NCBI GenBank assembly: GCA_028707275.1
Contig: JAQTUP010000008.1
Location: forward strand, 49,288-113,287
Direction of reading: 5' to 3'
Origin: Gallionella sp.
GTDB lineage: Bacteria > Pseudomonadota > Gammaproteobacteria > Burkholderiales > Gallionellaceae
DNA length: 64,000 nucleotides
Below are positions 36,518-45,401 of this stretch, one piece after another. The notes below the pieces were generated by a model that had not been told where the DNA came from, did not search any database, and worked only from the letters and a program-made list of their open reading frames with translations. Position 1 is the first letter of the stretch. The number at the start of each line of letters is the position of its first letter. The position numbers and the translations under genes are program-made.

Positions 36518-37084
36518 ATGAAAAAACTGATTGCACTGACTATCGCCGCCTCCTTTTCTGCCGCCGCTTTTGCCGCCCCTGAAACCTATGTGCTCGATGC
36601 GAACCATACCAAGCCGCGTTTCGAATACAGTCATATGGGCTACTCGACCCAGGTGAGCCGTTTTGATTCTGTCACAGGCACCATCACCATAGACAGAGCC
36701 GCCGAATCGGGTTCTGCGGATATCACCATTGATGCCAGATCGGTCAATACCGGTTCTGCCGTGTTCAACGGACATATCCAGGGCGAGGACTTCTTTGACA
36801 CGCAAAAATATCCCCTCATCACGTATAAGTCGAGCAAGTTCAAATTTGACGGCGACAAACTGGTCTCCGTGGAAGGCGATCTGACCCTCAAGGGAATCAC
36901 CAGGCCTGTGACGCTTACCGTGACTTCATTTTTGTGCATGCCCCACCCCATGGCCAAGAAGGATGCCTGCGGCGCCAATGCCACGGCGCGGGTCAAACGT
37001 TCTGATTTCAACATGGGCAAATATGCCCCGCTGGTGAGCGATGAAGTGATCTTGTCGATTCCTGTAGAATCGCTCAAGCAGTAA
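36518..37084 (+). CDS. YceI-family periplasmic protein (second copy)
   Basis: The 188 aa have a clear signal peptide (cleavage after AFAA about residue 21) and the canonical YceI pattern: YVLDANHTKPRFEYSHMGYS, DSVTGTITID and LKGITRPVTL. It is closer to the standard E. coli-like form than the first copy. ATG 36518 is preceded by AGGAAAAAAC. It is the fourth gene of the pirin operon and is followed by a GC-rich stem-loop. Confidence 0.93.
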   Translation: MKKLIALTIAASFSAAAFAAPETYVLDANHTKPRFEYSHMGYSTQVSRFDSVTGTITIDRAAESGSADITIDARSVNTGSAVFNGHIQGEDFFDTQKYPLITYKSSKFKFDGDKLVSVEGDLTLKGITRPVTLTVTSFLCMPHPMAKKDACGANATARVKRSDFNMGKYAPLVSDEVILSIPVESLKQ

Positions 37085-37093
37085 CGCCCTCCT

Positions 37094-37117
37094 CCCTCGC
37101 CGGTTTTCGAGCGAGGG
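37094..37117 (+). terminator. Stem-loop between YceI and Old Yellow Enzyme genes
   Basis: CCCTCGC (37094-37100) pairs with GCGAGGG (37111-37117) across a 10-nt loop. There is no T tract, so partial attenuation or mRNA processing between yceI and the OYE gene is more likely than full termination. Confidence 0.35.
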
Positions 37118-37148
37118 GACATCGCTGAATTTTTAACTGGAGCACCAA

Positions 37149-38216
37149 ATGACAACAAACCTGTTTACCCCGGTCACCCTGGGGGCGCTGCAACTGAAGA
37201 ACCGCATCGTGATGGCGCCGCTCACCCGCTGCCGCGCATCGGGTTCGATACCGAACGAACTGATGGAAAAGTATTACCGCCTGAGAGCCGGGGCCGGCCT
37301 GATCATCGCCGAGGGCACGTCCCCTTCCGCAAATGGCTTAGGCTATGCGCGTCAGCCCGGCCTGTTCAGCGCTGAGCAGGTGCAAGGCTGGAAAAAGGTA
37401 ACGGATGCTGTACATCAGGCGGAAGGCAGAATTTTCGTACAACTGATGCACACAGGGCGTGTCAGCCATGCGGCCAACATGCAGGAGGGTACAAAAATAC
37501 TCGCCCCCTCAGCCTTGGCAGCCCCCGGGGAGATGTGGACAGACAGCAGCGGACTACAGCCCTACCCTGTGCCGGACGAGATGACCGAAGCCCAGATCAT
37601 CGATACCATCGCAGAATATGTTCTGGCTGCGAAAAACGCCATCGAGGCCGGATTCGACGGCGTAGAACTGCATGCGGCGAACGGTTATCTGATCGATCAG
37701 TTTCTCAATACGGCGACAAATACCCGGCATGATGCCTGGGGTGGCTGCATCGAGAACCGGATACGCTTCGCCGTTGAAATTGCTAGGGCTACAGCGCTCG
37801 CCATCGGCGCGCAACATATCGGCATGCGCATCTCGCCTTATGGCGTGTTCAACGGCACGGCCGCCGACGAGCAAATGGATGAAATGTACAAGCTGTTGAT
37901 TGCAGAGTTAAACGACATTGGCCTTGTCTATATCCACATCGTGGATCACAGCTCGATGGGGGCGCCACAGGTCAGCCCGGTATTGAAAGCGGCGCTGCGC
38001 AGCGCATTCAAAGGCCGCTATATCCTCTCGGGCGGCTATGATCTGCTTCGCGCGAACAGCGATCTGGAAGCCGGACGCGGTGATATGATCGCCTTCGGCC
38101 GCCCCTTCATCTCCAACCCGGATCTGGTGGAAAAATTGCGCAGCGGCAGTCCTTTGACCGAACCCGATTACACCACCTTCTATACACCAGGCGAAAAAGG
38201 TTATACGGACTACTGA
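37149..38216 (+). CDS. Old Yellow Enzyme family NADH:flavin oxidoreductase (NemA-like)
   Basis: This 355-aa FMN-dependent TIM-barrel ene-reductase has the N-terminal LKNRIVMAPLTRCRA, the phosphate/FMN segment HAANGYLIDQF and the C-terminal AFGRPFISNPDLV. It reduces activated alkenes, nitro compounds or electrophiles using NAD(P)H. ATG 37149 follows GGAGCACCAA. It completes the pirin-b561-YceI-YceI-OYE set, consistent with a LysR-controlled response to reactive electrophiles. The substrate is not predictable from sequence. Confidence 0.92.
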   Translation: MTTNLFTPVTLGALQLKNRIVMAPLTRCRASGSIPNELMEKYYRLRAGAGLIIAEGTSPSANGLGYARQPGLFSAEQVQGWKKVTDAVHQAEGRIFVQLMHTGRVSHAANMQEGTKILAPSALAAPGEMWTDSSGLQPYPVPDEMTEAQIIDTIAEYVLAAKNAIEAGFDGVELHAANGYLIDQFLNTATNTRHDAWGGCIENRIRFAVEIARATALAIGAQHIGMRISPYGVFNGTAADEQMDEMYKLLIAELNDIGLVYIHIVDHSSMGAPQVSPVLKAALRSAFKGRYILSGGYDLLRANSDLEAGRGDMIAFGRPFISNPDLVEKLRSGSPLTEPDYTTFYTPGEKGYTDY

Positions 38217-38235
38217 GCGCTGAAAATCCCGGCGG

Positions 38236-38259
38236 CGTGCCAGCCGGCAGGCTGGCACG
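38236..38259. terminator. Perfect 10-bp hairpin between convergent genes
   Basis: CGTGCCAGCC, loop GGCA, then GGCTGGCACG forms a perfect stem in the 140-nt gap between the OYE gene (+) and the DUF4384 lipoprotein gene (-). It can act from both sides. A U tract is missing on both strands. Confidence 0.5.
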
Positions 38260-38356
38260 TTCAATCGCGGAATCTGGTCGCGCTTTCAAGATGGCAGTTT
38301 ATCCTGTCGTTCTGATTTAGCGCCGCTCTTGCAGCGGTTGCAGCAGGCTGAAATCA

Positions 38357-38890
38357 TCATTCCACCACATTAACAGCAAGCTTATTTACACCCCACTGTG
38401 TGTCGCTGCCAAAGGAGACATTGTGCAACTGACCATCCCGCAGGCTGATGACATCACCCAGCACAGCCTCGCCCCCTGTCACAATGAACGCTAAGGACGT
38501 TTTACCCAGCGGTTTGTCGGCATAAAGATTTTGTGCGCTGTCACGCGGCGGGAACTGGTATTCCTGTCCTGCGTTGAGCGTGTTTTCATTGCCCGCGCCT
38601 TGCGGAAACAGCAGTTGAGCCTGATTCTCGCTGTTTACCGCAATAATCCACAACTTGCCCGCCTGTGAGCTCTTGATCTTGAAACGGATCGGGTCTCCTG
38701 TGTGATAAACGCCGCCTGCATTCGCTTCGACATCGACCTTGATTCCGCCCCCTGCCGGTTGTTTCAGCGCTTCGAGCGCGGCAATATTACCCGAGTCTTC
38801 GCGCACGTTGTGTGCGGCTGTCTCACAACCCGAGACCGCCAACGCCAATATCATCAACGACACCCACCTGCCCAATTTACGCATGCTCAT
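38357..38890 (-). CDS. DUF4384-like lipoprotein
   Basis: The 177 aa have a lipoprotein signal with lipobox AVSGC (Cys about 22), then one DUF4384-type domain: IKVDVEANAGGVYHTGDPIRF, then LWIIAVNSENQAQLLFPQG and an NTLNAGQEYQFP strand. Such domains are small beta-sandwiches often found beside caspase domains; their role is unknown. ATG 38890 overlaps the stop of the upstream caspase gene (ATGA) and has AAGGAG in that gene's last codons, so the two are coupled. It is the last gene of the operon that starts near 41340. Confidence 0.75.
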   Translation of the reverse strand: MSMRKLGRWVSLMILALAVSGCETAAHNVREDSGNIAALEALKQPAGGGIKVDVEANAGGVYHTGDPIRFKIKSSQAGKLWIIAVNSENQAQLLFPQGAGNENTLNAGQEYQFPPRDSAQNLYADKPLGKTSLAFIVTGGEAVLGDVISLRDGQLHNVSFGSDTQWGVNKLAVNVVE

Positions 38891-40299
38891 TTCTCCTTGA
38901 TTTCAATTTCACGTTTGCCGCCCCAGATGACGGATTCTTCTTTTGCACTCACGCCCAGATCACGAAAGCCCTCCGTCAACGCCTTCATGCCGCTGCGCGT
39001 GACATGAGCAAAAGGCCTGACAGACTTGCCTGAACTGTCACGATTGCCGAAGCCCTCTTCTTGCATATTGACGCGTTCCCGTGTCAGGAAAGCGGCGACC
39101 AGCGTCTTGCCGTAAGGCGGCTGAGCCGTAATCCTGAACGGCATTTGCGCCGTCGGAAAGCTCAGATGGCCGGTCTGCACGCGGTTGTCGGCGTGATAGG
39201 AATTCGGGAACAACACCGTCCCGTTATCCTTGGGGCCTATCATGACAATATTGAGATAGCCGTCCGAGGGGATGTCCACCACAAACTCTGTCGCGTCGCC
39301 GTTGTAACGAACGGCGGGCGCATTGATCGACAACGCAGGCAGCTTGTCAACCAGTTTGGAAATATCCTGCCACAGAGGGCCATTGCCGGCGCTCCCTTCG
39401 CCCGAGTTACTTGCAACGCCCAAAGATCGCGCAGCAATCTCCTGATTTCCGCTCAGATTGGGTTGAAATTTAACGCCGCTTTCCTTCAGCTTGGCCTCAG
39501 TGGCAAGATAAATGCTCCTGAGCGTCGGAGGAGCGGCCCGGCCGCGCTCGGAATCGAAGGCATCGCGAAAGGCGACGGTGAACAAGCTGCCCTTGCGGGT
39601 GGCAATGGATTGCTGGTTATCTTGCGCTGCGGCTATCGCCAGATAATTATCCTCCCCCGAGACCGCCCCGTCGGCGACCCCGCTCACGCCCAGATCCTTG
39701 GTCGTCGTGCGGTGCACATTAAATAAATTCAGAAATTTTGGCATCCCTTCGCTTACATTGAAACTGTTACCATTCGCAAAACTGATGCTCTTGGTGCCAG
39801 TCCCGCTGTGACAGGCGTCGACCACCACGACCATATTTCGGCTGGGGTTTCGCTTCAAATCCGCCCCGAAATCGTCGTCTATATACAGCCCCTGATAACT
39901 TTTCCCGTCGATGTCGTGCAACACCATCGCCTCGTCAAGACTGTCCTGCTCGTCGCCTGACTTGTCCGGCACTTGCGTGCCATGACCCGAATAGTAAAAA
40001 AACACGCGGTCAGCGGAAGAAACGTCCTGAGCCAGCCAGGTTTTCATCTCCTCGCGCACATGAGGCAAAGTCGCCTGTTCATCCAGCAGAACATGAATAT
40101 TTTCCGGCCGTATCCCCATATAAAGCGCCATGTCGCGAGCCATATTGACGTCCAGATCGATGCCTGTCAGATTGGCCGAACTCAGCGCATATTTGCCCAC
40201 CCCGACAATCAATGCCTTGTCCACCGCGAGCGCTTGCCCGGAACCTAGCAGCGTGGCAACAAGGGCTGACAGGAGTGCTGTCTTTTTCCAATTATTCAT
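38887..40299 (-). CDS. Exported caspase-family (C14) protease with C-terminal DUF4384-like domain
   Basis: The 470 aa have a signal peptide (about 1-25), then a caspase/metacaspase p20-like domain (about 27-290). The catalytic His106 lies in FYYSGHGTQVPD and Cys163 in VVVDACHSGTG. The C-terminal part (about 325-460) resembles DUF4384 (DGYLNIVMIGPKDNGTVLFPN). Both dyad residues are present, so protease activity is plausible, in the periplasm because of the signal. It lies between two DUF4384 genes, 18 nt after the upstream one and overlapping the downstream one. ATG 40299 follows AGAGGGTGTGCG. Confidence 0.85.
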   Translation of the reverse strand: MNNWKKTALLSALVATLLGSGQALAVDKALIVGVGKYALSSANLTGIDLDVNMARDMALYMGIRPENIHVLLDEQATLPHVREEMKTWLAQDVSSADRVFFYYSGHGTQVPDKSGDEQDSLDEAMVLHDIDGKSYQGLYIDDDFGADLKRNPSRNMVVVVDACHSGTGTKSISFANGNSFNVSEGMPKFLNLFNVHRTTTKDLGVSGVADGAVSGEDNYLAIAAAQDNQQSIATRKGSLFTVAFRDAFDSERGRAAPPTLRSIYLATEAKLKESGVKFQPNLSGNQEIAARSLGVASNSGEGSAGNGPLWQDISKLVDKLPALSINAPAVRYNGDATEFVVDIPSDGYLNIVMIGPKDNGTVLFPNSYHADNRVQTGHLSFPTAQMPFRITAQPPYGKTLVAAFLTRERVNMQEEGFGNRDSSGKSVRPFAHVTRSGMKALTEGFRDLGVSAKEESVIWGGKREIEIKEK

Positions 40300-40317
40300 C
40301 GCACACCCTCTGACTTT

Positions 40318-41310
40318 TTATTCTTTGACCTGGATCACGAAGCGGGCCACTTCGCGAGCGGCGGTGCGACTCTCGGCTCCGGCTACTCGTATATCCTTGT
40401 CCCCGGCATCTTCCGCATCGTAATAATCATCCGCATCGGAAGCCGCCTTGCCCGTACCACTGTCCATCCACGCCAGCAGCGTATGCTTGCCGCCTGGCGC
40501 TTCGGCCTGCGCCTTGACACTGTTTAACTCGCCGGCCTTGACTCTGGTTCTTTTCAATAGCTGGCGTGCACCATCTTCATATTCATAGGCTAAGGTGAGC
40601 ACACCATCTGCCGACGAGGCGTACATGATGCGCATCGTCTCCCCGGCTTTATAGGATTTTTTGTCGGCTCCCAGCAAAACCGTACCTGCCACATTTGCCG
40701 CATTGGCGCTGTTATCAGCTTCGGTATAGCGCTGATTGCTGATTTTCAGACTCAGTGTCCTGGTCACCGTGTCGCGCCCCGTGGCCTGATCCGCCGTCGT
40801 GCCCCATCGTATATCCTTGCTCTGCAATTGTTTTTGCATGTCGGAGTAGTAATCCCCCGCACCCGATGCCTCATAGTCGAAATCAAGTTTCTTAAGGCTG
40901 GCCACCACCATCAGGCGTTCAGTGGTGTTTCCCTTATCAGCCGTGAGCGGCTGCGTGTCGCTGCCTGGCATGACATAAGTTCGTCCTGCCGCGAAGTGGT
41001 TATTTTTTTGTTTTCTGTTGGGGAACACCTGCGTAGCACCGCCATCCTCGTTCAGACTATATAAATAAAGGTAAAAGTCTTTATCGCCGTTCAGCTTCAA
41101 ACGTATTGGCTCATTGATTTTGTAGGATTTTTTCAGCGCCTCGACATTAAACTTGAGTTTTTCAGCGGGAGCTGCGCTCTGGCCCATCGTCAGCGCCTTC
41201 GCGTCGGGGGTTGTCACGCTGGCCGGGGCGGCATGAACCACCGACAAGGACAACAGCATGGCAACAAGAATGGAAGTGACGGGTATGACAGCATCGTTGC
41301 GTGTACGCAT
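40318..41310 (-). CDS. Exported DUF4384-like protein
   Basis: The 330 aa have a signal peptide (about 1-28, ending VVHAAP). A DUF4384-like domain covers about 48-200 (FNVEALKKSYKINEPIRLKL, FYLYLYSLNEDG, VFPNRK). A second beta-rich repeat follows (about 210-325) that again has SYKAGETMRIMYAS and LTLAYEYEDGARQLL. It is therefore probably a two-domain protein. It is the first gene of the operon with the caspase and the lipoprotein, and has a conserved ECF-type promoter element upstream (41346-41375). ATG 41310 follows AGGAGAAATAT. Confidence 0.75.
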   Translation of the reverse strand: MRTRNDAVIPVTSILVAMLLSLSVVHAAPASVTTPDAKALTMGQSAAPAEKLKFNVEALKKSYKINEPIRLKLNGDKDFYLYLYSLNEDGGATQVFPNRKQKNNHFAAGRTYVMPGSDTQPLTADKGNTTERLMVVASLKKLDFDYEASGAGDYYSDMQKQLQSKDIRWGTTADQATGRDTVTRTLSLKISNQRYTEADNSANAANVAGTVLLGADKKSYKAGETMRIMYASSADGVLTLAYEYEDGARQLLKRTRVKAGELNSVKAQAEAPGGKHTLLAWMDSGTGKAASDADDYYDAEDAGDKDIRVAGAESRTAAREVARFVIQVKE

Positions 41311-41345
41311 ATATTTCTCCTGATAAAGTTAAGACGACAAAGTGC

Positions 41346-41375
41346 TGAACGGAACAAGACGTAAAACGGGGTTAA
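41346..41375 (-). promoter_or_regulatory. Predicted ECF-sigma promoter, site 1
   Basis: On the minus strand TTAACCCCGTTTT is followed by CGTTCA, with 24 nt between the box starts. The same element with identical spacing occurs at four other positions in this window. It lies about 36 nt upstream of the DUF4384 gene start at 41310. Confidence 0.65.
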
Positions 41376-41413
41376 ACGGCGGAACTCAACGAAGTTCAGC
41401 ATCCGAGCCCACG

Positions 41414-42142
41414 TCAGCGCGCCAGAATATGCAGATGTTGCAATCCGCCCGCAGGACGACTGTACGCGGGCATGTCAGGCTCGCCAAACAGGGTGCGAAT
41501 ACCCTTGATGTCACCTGCCGACAGGAGCTGTTCTACGGGCGCACTCCATCTGGCCGCGTTGCAGTAATTCATCACCGATTGATCGTCATACAGCGTCAAG
41601 AGTTGCAGGTCAGTCGCATTGTGAATGTTAAGATTGATCTGATCTGCGGATAATGACAGCCGACATTTGTCCGACACATCCGGCCTGTCCTGTTCATGGA
41701 TCAATCCGAGCATGTGTCCGAATTCATGCACGGAAGTCGCGCGGATACACTGTTCGAGCCGCCCCCGGCAGCGCTCCCATCCACGCATTTTGTCGAGTTC
41801 GAAGTTCAAAAACATGGAGGGGAGAGTTTCATAGGCCATTTTCCCGATATGGGCGCGCGGCCACAGGTCATGCCTGACGGCAATACGCACCGCCTTCTCG
41901 TCGGCCTGACACGTCCCCCATCCTGTCAGCTGCAAGCCGGACTGTTTGACCCAGGTCGCCTCGACCGAGACTCTGACCAGATCGCGCAAGGCCGCATGAT
42001 CAGGATCCGGGGCTATCCAGCACACCTTGATGGACTTTATATCCCAGCGTATGCGCCCCACCGTGGCGGATTTATCGTCCGCGCCTTGTGCCACTGAGAA
42101 ACCCGCCATCAACAGCAGCATCAAAACGCCCAGCCTGTTCAT
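41414..42142 (-). CDS. Exported astacin-like zinc metalloprotease (metzincin)
   Basis: The 242 aa have a signal peptide (about 1-20). The zinc signature HEFGHMLGLIHEQ lies at 139-151, and the downstream SVMNYCN (189-195) fits the metzincin Met-turn. HExxHxxGxxHE with Met-turn SVMNY is the astacin/M12A pattern. No propeptide is obvious. ATG 42142 has GGAGGGGG 12 nt upstream. It lies 60 nt downstream of the WD40-caspase gene in the same direction, so a second protease class joins the caspases in this locus. The catalytic residues look complete. Confidence 0.82.
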   Translation of the reverse strand: MNRLGVLMLLLMAGFSVAQGADDKSATVGRIRWDIKSIKVCWIAPDPDHAALRDLVRVSVEATWVKQSGLQLTGWGTCQADEKAVRIAVRHDLWPRAHIGKMAYETLPSMFLNFELDKMRGWERCRGRLEQCIRATSVHEFGHMLGLIHEQDRPDVSDKCRLSLSADQINLNIHNATDLQLLTLYDDQSVMNYCNAARWSAPVEQLLSAGDIKGIRTLFGEPDMPAYSRPAGGLQHLHILAR

Positions 42143-42202
42143 GCTTTTTGTCTGCCCCCTCCGGCAGAGGGAGACAGGACACCCGGCCGATATTTTCAGA
42201 AT

Positions 42203-45200
42203 CTACCTCGACTGTATGACGGGGAACGGCTGGCCTTCTATGTTGAAGGTTGGATACTGGCGTCTTTTGAACGCCCGCTCTGTGACTTCCGGCACCTGCT
42301 CTGTGACGTAATCGGCCAGTCCTATCGGCGTGACATAACCTCGCTTCGAGGCATCGGCCTTGCCGCCCAGTCCTTCGAGCAGCACATAGGTAAACACGCC
42401 GTGTCCGTGATGGCCTTCCTGCGCCTGCTGGGTTGACGTCGAGGCGGCAATCACGGCAATTCCCGCAGAGCGCGACAACAGCTTCACCGCGCTGTCCTCG
42501 TCCAGACCGCGCCCGAGCAGTTTGCTGCCCACATCCCCTGCATGACAAGTATCGAGCAACACCAGTTTCTTGGTGGCGGGCACATCCGCGATCAGGCGGC
42601 GCAATTCCTCCTGCGACAGAGCATCCTGTTTGAGGCGGGCAGTCGCGGTCGATCCTACGTTGGAGGTAACAAGATAATAGCTTTTATCGTCCACGTTATC
42701 GCCGTCGATGATGCCGTGGCTGGCCACATAAAACAAAAACACGTCATCGGGTGCAACGCGGGTCTTGTACCGGGCGAAAGCCGCCTCGATGGCGGATTTG
42801 CTGGTGTTATCCGGGCGTGTCAGCAACTGGACATCGATTTTTTCAAACAAACCTTTGGACTGTGTCTCCAGCAGTTGCCCGACAGCTTCGGCGTCCCCCC
42901 TGGTGTATTGCAGGTTAAGATTGCTGTTCTCGAACTCCTGTATGCCGACCACCAGCGCATGCAATGCAGGTTTGCGCAAAACCTGCGCCAAAAAGGTGAC
43001 CGTGGCTTCTGCCGGGTTGCTGCTCATGCTGTTGTCGGCATTGAAGACGATGACTTTGATCTCATTTCGGCCGAAAACCAGTCTGACCGGGATATTGAGC
43101 GCACCAGCCGATTCGTGGGTCACGGCCAGCCCGCGAGCGGCTTGTACGGCGGTGCCGTTGAGATACACCCGCACATCGCCGATCCCGCCCCCCTGATCCT
43201 GTACGCGAAGTGCAAGTGTCAGGCTGTCGCTGTTCACACTGGCGGGCGGATCGAGCAAGGTAATGACGGGCGCGATTCCCACCCTGCCCATTCCCCCTGT
43301 CGGGGGTAACGATAGACCCGACAGCGCCATTTGCACCCTGTCGGGGCGGTAGAATTTCTCGCGATAGCTGTTGATCGCAAAAACGCGGTTGCCAACCCGC
43401 ACATTCAGGTACTTGTCTCCGTTTGCCGAAGAATTGTAATAGCCCTCCGGCGTGATGACGACCCATTCGTCATCGTTAAACCCCGTGAACCGGGCCAGTT
43501 CGCGCCCGCTGGCCACCTCCCACCGCCTGATGGTGCCATCGTCCCCGGCTGAGGCGAGCGTCCTGCCATCGGGGGCAAAAACAACGGCATTCACCGAGTC
43601 CGTGTGTCCTGTCAGTGTATTGAGCAGTCGACCCGTTGCAGCTTCCCAGAGTTTGACACTGTGATCCCAACTTCCCGAGGCGATGGTTCTGCCATCGGGA
43701 GAAAAAGTGGCGCTGGTAACATGAGCGCCATGTCCGCTCAGTGTTTGCAGTTCGCGCCCGCTTTGAGCATCCCATAATTTGAGGGTGCTATCATAACTGG
43801 CCGAGACGATGGTGCGGCCATCGGGCGAGAAAGCCAGTGAACTGACGGTATGGCTGTGACCTTGCAATACGCGCACCTCCTGACCATTGGCGACATTCCA
43901 TAGCCGGATTGCCGGATCGTCTATGTCACCGCCTGTGAGCAGTTCGCGCCCATCGGGTGAAAAGACCAGCGCCTCGATGCCGTTTTTTTGACCGCCAAGG
44001 TCACGCACGCGCCCGCTTTGTGCATCCCAAAGTTTGAGGGTACCATCATTACTTCCCGTAGCCACAGTGCGCCCGTCAGGAGAATAAGCGATCTCATCGA
44101 CCGAACTTTGGTGCCCGCTCAGGGAGCGAAGTTCACGACCCGTTACGGCATCCCATATCTTCAGCATCTTGTCTGCACTGGCCGAGGCGAATGTTTTGCC
44201 ATCAGGGGAGATAGCTATGCCGTTAATATAGCGCTGGTGTTCGCTCAGGGTCTGTAATTTTCGGCCGCCCCCCACATCCCAGAGTTTAATTTTTTTGTCC
44301 CGGTTACCCGAGACCAGGGTTTGTCCGTCCGGTAAAAACGCCAAAGCACGAATGCTGCTGAGATCGGCCACCAGCGAGCGGCGCATTTTCCAGTCTGAGA
44401 CATTCCACATCTTCAGATTGTCCTGCAAACTGGCCGAGATGATCGATTTTCCGTCGGGCGAAAAGGCCAGCGCCGTGACCCTGAAATCGTGAGCCTTGAC
44501 CAGGTGCAGCTCCCGTCCGCTGAGTGCGTCCCATTGCGCAAGATTCCCCCCTCCGCTGCCTGAGGCGATCGCGCGCGAGTCGGGCGAAAAAGCCAGACTG
44601 CGGACCACTTCGTCATGCGCATTGACCGTCAGCCGCTCGCGTCCGCTGGCCACATCCCATAATTTTAAGGTTTTATCGTCACTGCCGGAGGCGATGGTGA
44701 GTCCATCGGGTGAATATGCGACATCGTTGACTTTGGCGCTGTGGCCAGTTAGCGTTTGAAGTTGCCTGCCCGTGGCCACATCCCACAACATCAGCGCGTT
44801 GTCCGAGCTGCCCGATACGAGCGTGCGCCCGTCCGGGGAAAAAGCGACCGAATTCACTGCGCTGCTGTGACCCTTAAAGGTTTGCAATTCACGGCCACTG
44901 GCAGCCTCCCAAAGTTTGAGCGTGCCATCCGAACTTGCCGAGACGATGGTGCGGCCATCGGGCGAAAAGGCGACATCGGTCACGGTTTTACCATGCCCGC
45001 TCAGGGTGCGCTGCTCGCGGCCACTGGAAACATCCCATAATTTAAGCGTCTTGTCGCCGCAGCCCGAGACCAGCATCCGTCCGTCCGGTGAAAAAGCGAC
45101 CGCATCGACCCAGCCTGTGTGCCCGCTCAGGGTACGCAACTCGCGTCCGCTGGCCGAGTCCCATAACTTGAGATTTTGATCTTCACCCGCCGAGGCAAAA

Positions 45201-45352
45201 ATTCGTCCGTCGGGTGAAAAGGCCAGCGCACTGACATATCCCTTATGCCCTGACTGTGCAAAAATCTGCGCATCTTCAGTTGCGTATGCCACGCCTGTCA
45301 AAACAAGCGCACACAGCAATGCCATCAATCCTCTGGTCAGCCACATAAACAT
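42203..45352 (-). CDS. Exported WD40-repeat caspase protein (14 WD repeats plus C14 domain)
   Basis: The 1049 aa have a signal peptide (about 1-25, ending VAYATE). Fourteen WD40 repeats of about 42 residues (about 30-625) follow, enough for two seven-bladed propellers, each with AFSPDGRT-like and LKLWD-like strands. A linker with Ig-like strands (about 690-790) leads to a C-terminal caspase domain (about 800-1045). The catalytic pair is His879 (FYVASHG) and Cys936 (LLDTCHAGD). The caspase half is nearly identical to that of the gene at 45955. The propellers probably act as the sensing or scaffold part. Location is predicted periplasmic. Confidence 0.9.
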   Translation of the reverse strand: MFMWLTRGLMALLCALVLTGVAYATEDAQIFAQSGHKGYVSALAFSPDGRIFASAGEDQNLKLWDSASGRELRTLSGHTGWVDAVAFSPDGRMLVSGCGDKTLKLWDVSSGREQRTLSGHGKTVTDVAFSPDGRTIVSASSDGTLKLWEAASGRELQTFKGHSSAVNSVAFSPDGRTLVSGSSDNALMLWDVATGRQLQTLTGHSAKVNDVAYSPDGLTIASGSDDKTLKLWDVASGRERLTVNAHDEVVRSLAFSPDSRAIASGSGGGNLAQWDALSGRELHLVKAHDFRVTALAFSPDGKSIISASLQDNLKMWNVSDWKMRRSLVADLSSIRALAFLPDGQTLVSGNRDKKIKLWDVGGGRKLQTLSEHQRYINGIAISPDGKTFASASADKMLKIWDAVTGRELRSLSGHQSSVDEIAYSPDGRTVATGSNDGTLKLWDAQSGRVRDLGGQKNGIEALVFSPDGRELLTGGDIDDPAIRLWNVANGQEVRVLQGHSHTVSSLAFSPDGRTIVSASYDSTLKLWDAQSGRELQTLSGHGAHVTSATFSPDGRTIASGSWDHSVKLWEAATGRLLNTLTGHTDSVNAVVFAPDGRTLASAGDDGTIRRWEVASGRELARFTGFNDDEWVVITPEGYYNSSANGDKYLNVRVGNRVFAINSYREKFYRPDRVQMALSGLSLPPTGGMGRVGIAPVITLLDPPASVNSDSLTLALRVQDQGGGIGDVRVYLNGTAVQAARGLAVTHESAGALNIPVRLVFGRNEIKVIVFNADNSMSSNPAEATVTFLAQVLRKPALHALVVGIQEFENSNLNLQYTRGDAEAVGQLLETQSKGLFEKIDVQLLTRPDNTSKSAIEAAFARYKTRVAPDDVFLFYVASHGIIDGDNVDDKSYYLVTSNVGSTATARLKQDALSQEELRRLIADVPATKKLVLLDTCHAGDVGSKLLGRGLDEDSAVKLLSRSAGIAVIAASTSTQQAQEGHHGHGVFTYVLLEGLGGKADASKRGYVTPIGLADYVTEQVPEVTERAFKRRQYPTFNIEGQPFPVIQSR
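43486..45259 (-). repeat. Fourteen tandem WD40-coding repeats of about 126 bp
   Basis: Units of about 126 bp carry near-identical stretches such as TCGCCCGATGGC-type SPDGR codons and AAATTATGGGAT-type LKLWD codons. The units keep a regular length, which favours recombination between them. Confidence 0.8.
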
Positions 45353-45401
45353 CCTTCTTCACCTCGCCTCACTAACACCCGCCGGTCGAAAACCACACGC
45401 A

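Noticed and set aside
43486..45259. Regular repeats that could suggest a CRISPR array
   Set aside because: The repeats are about 126 bp without unique spacers and encode WD40 units in one open frame.
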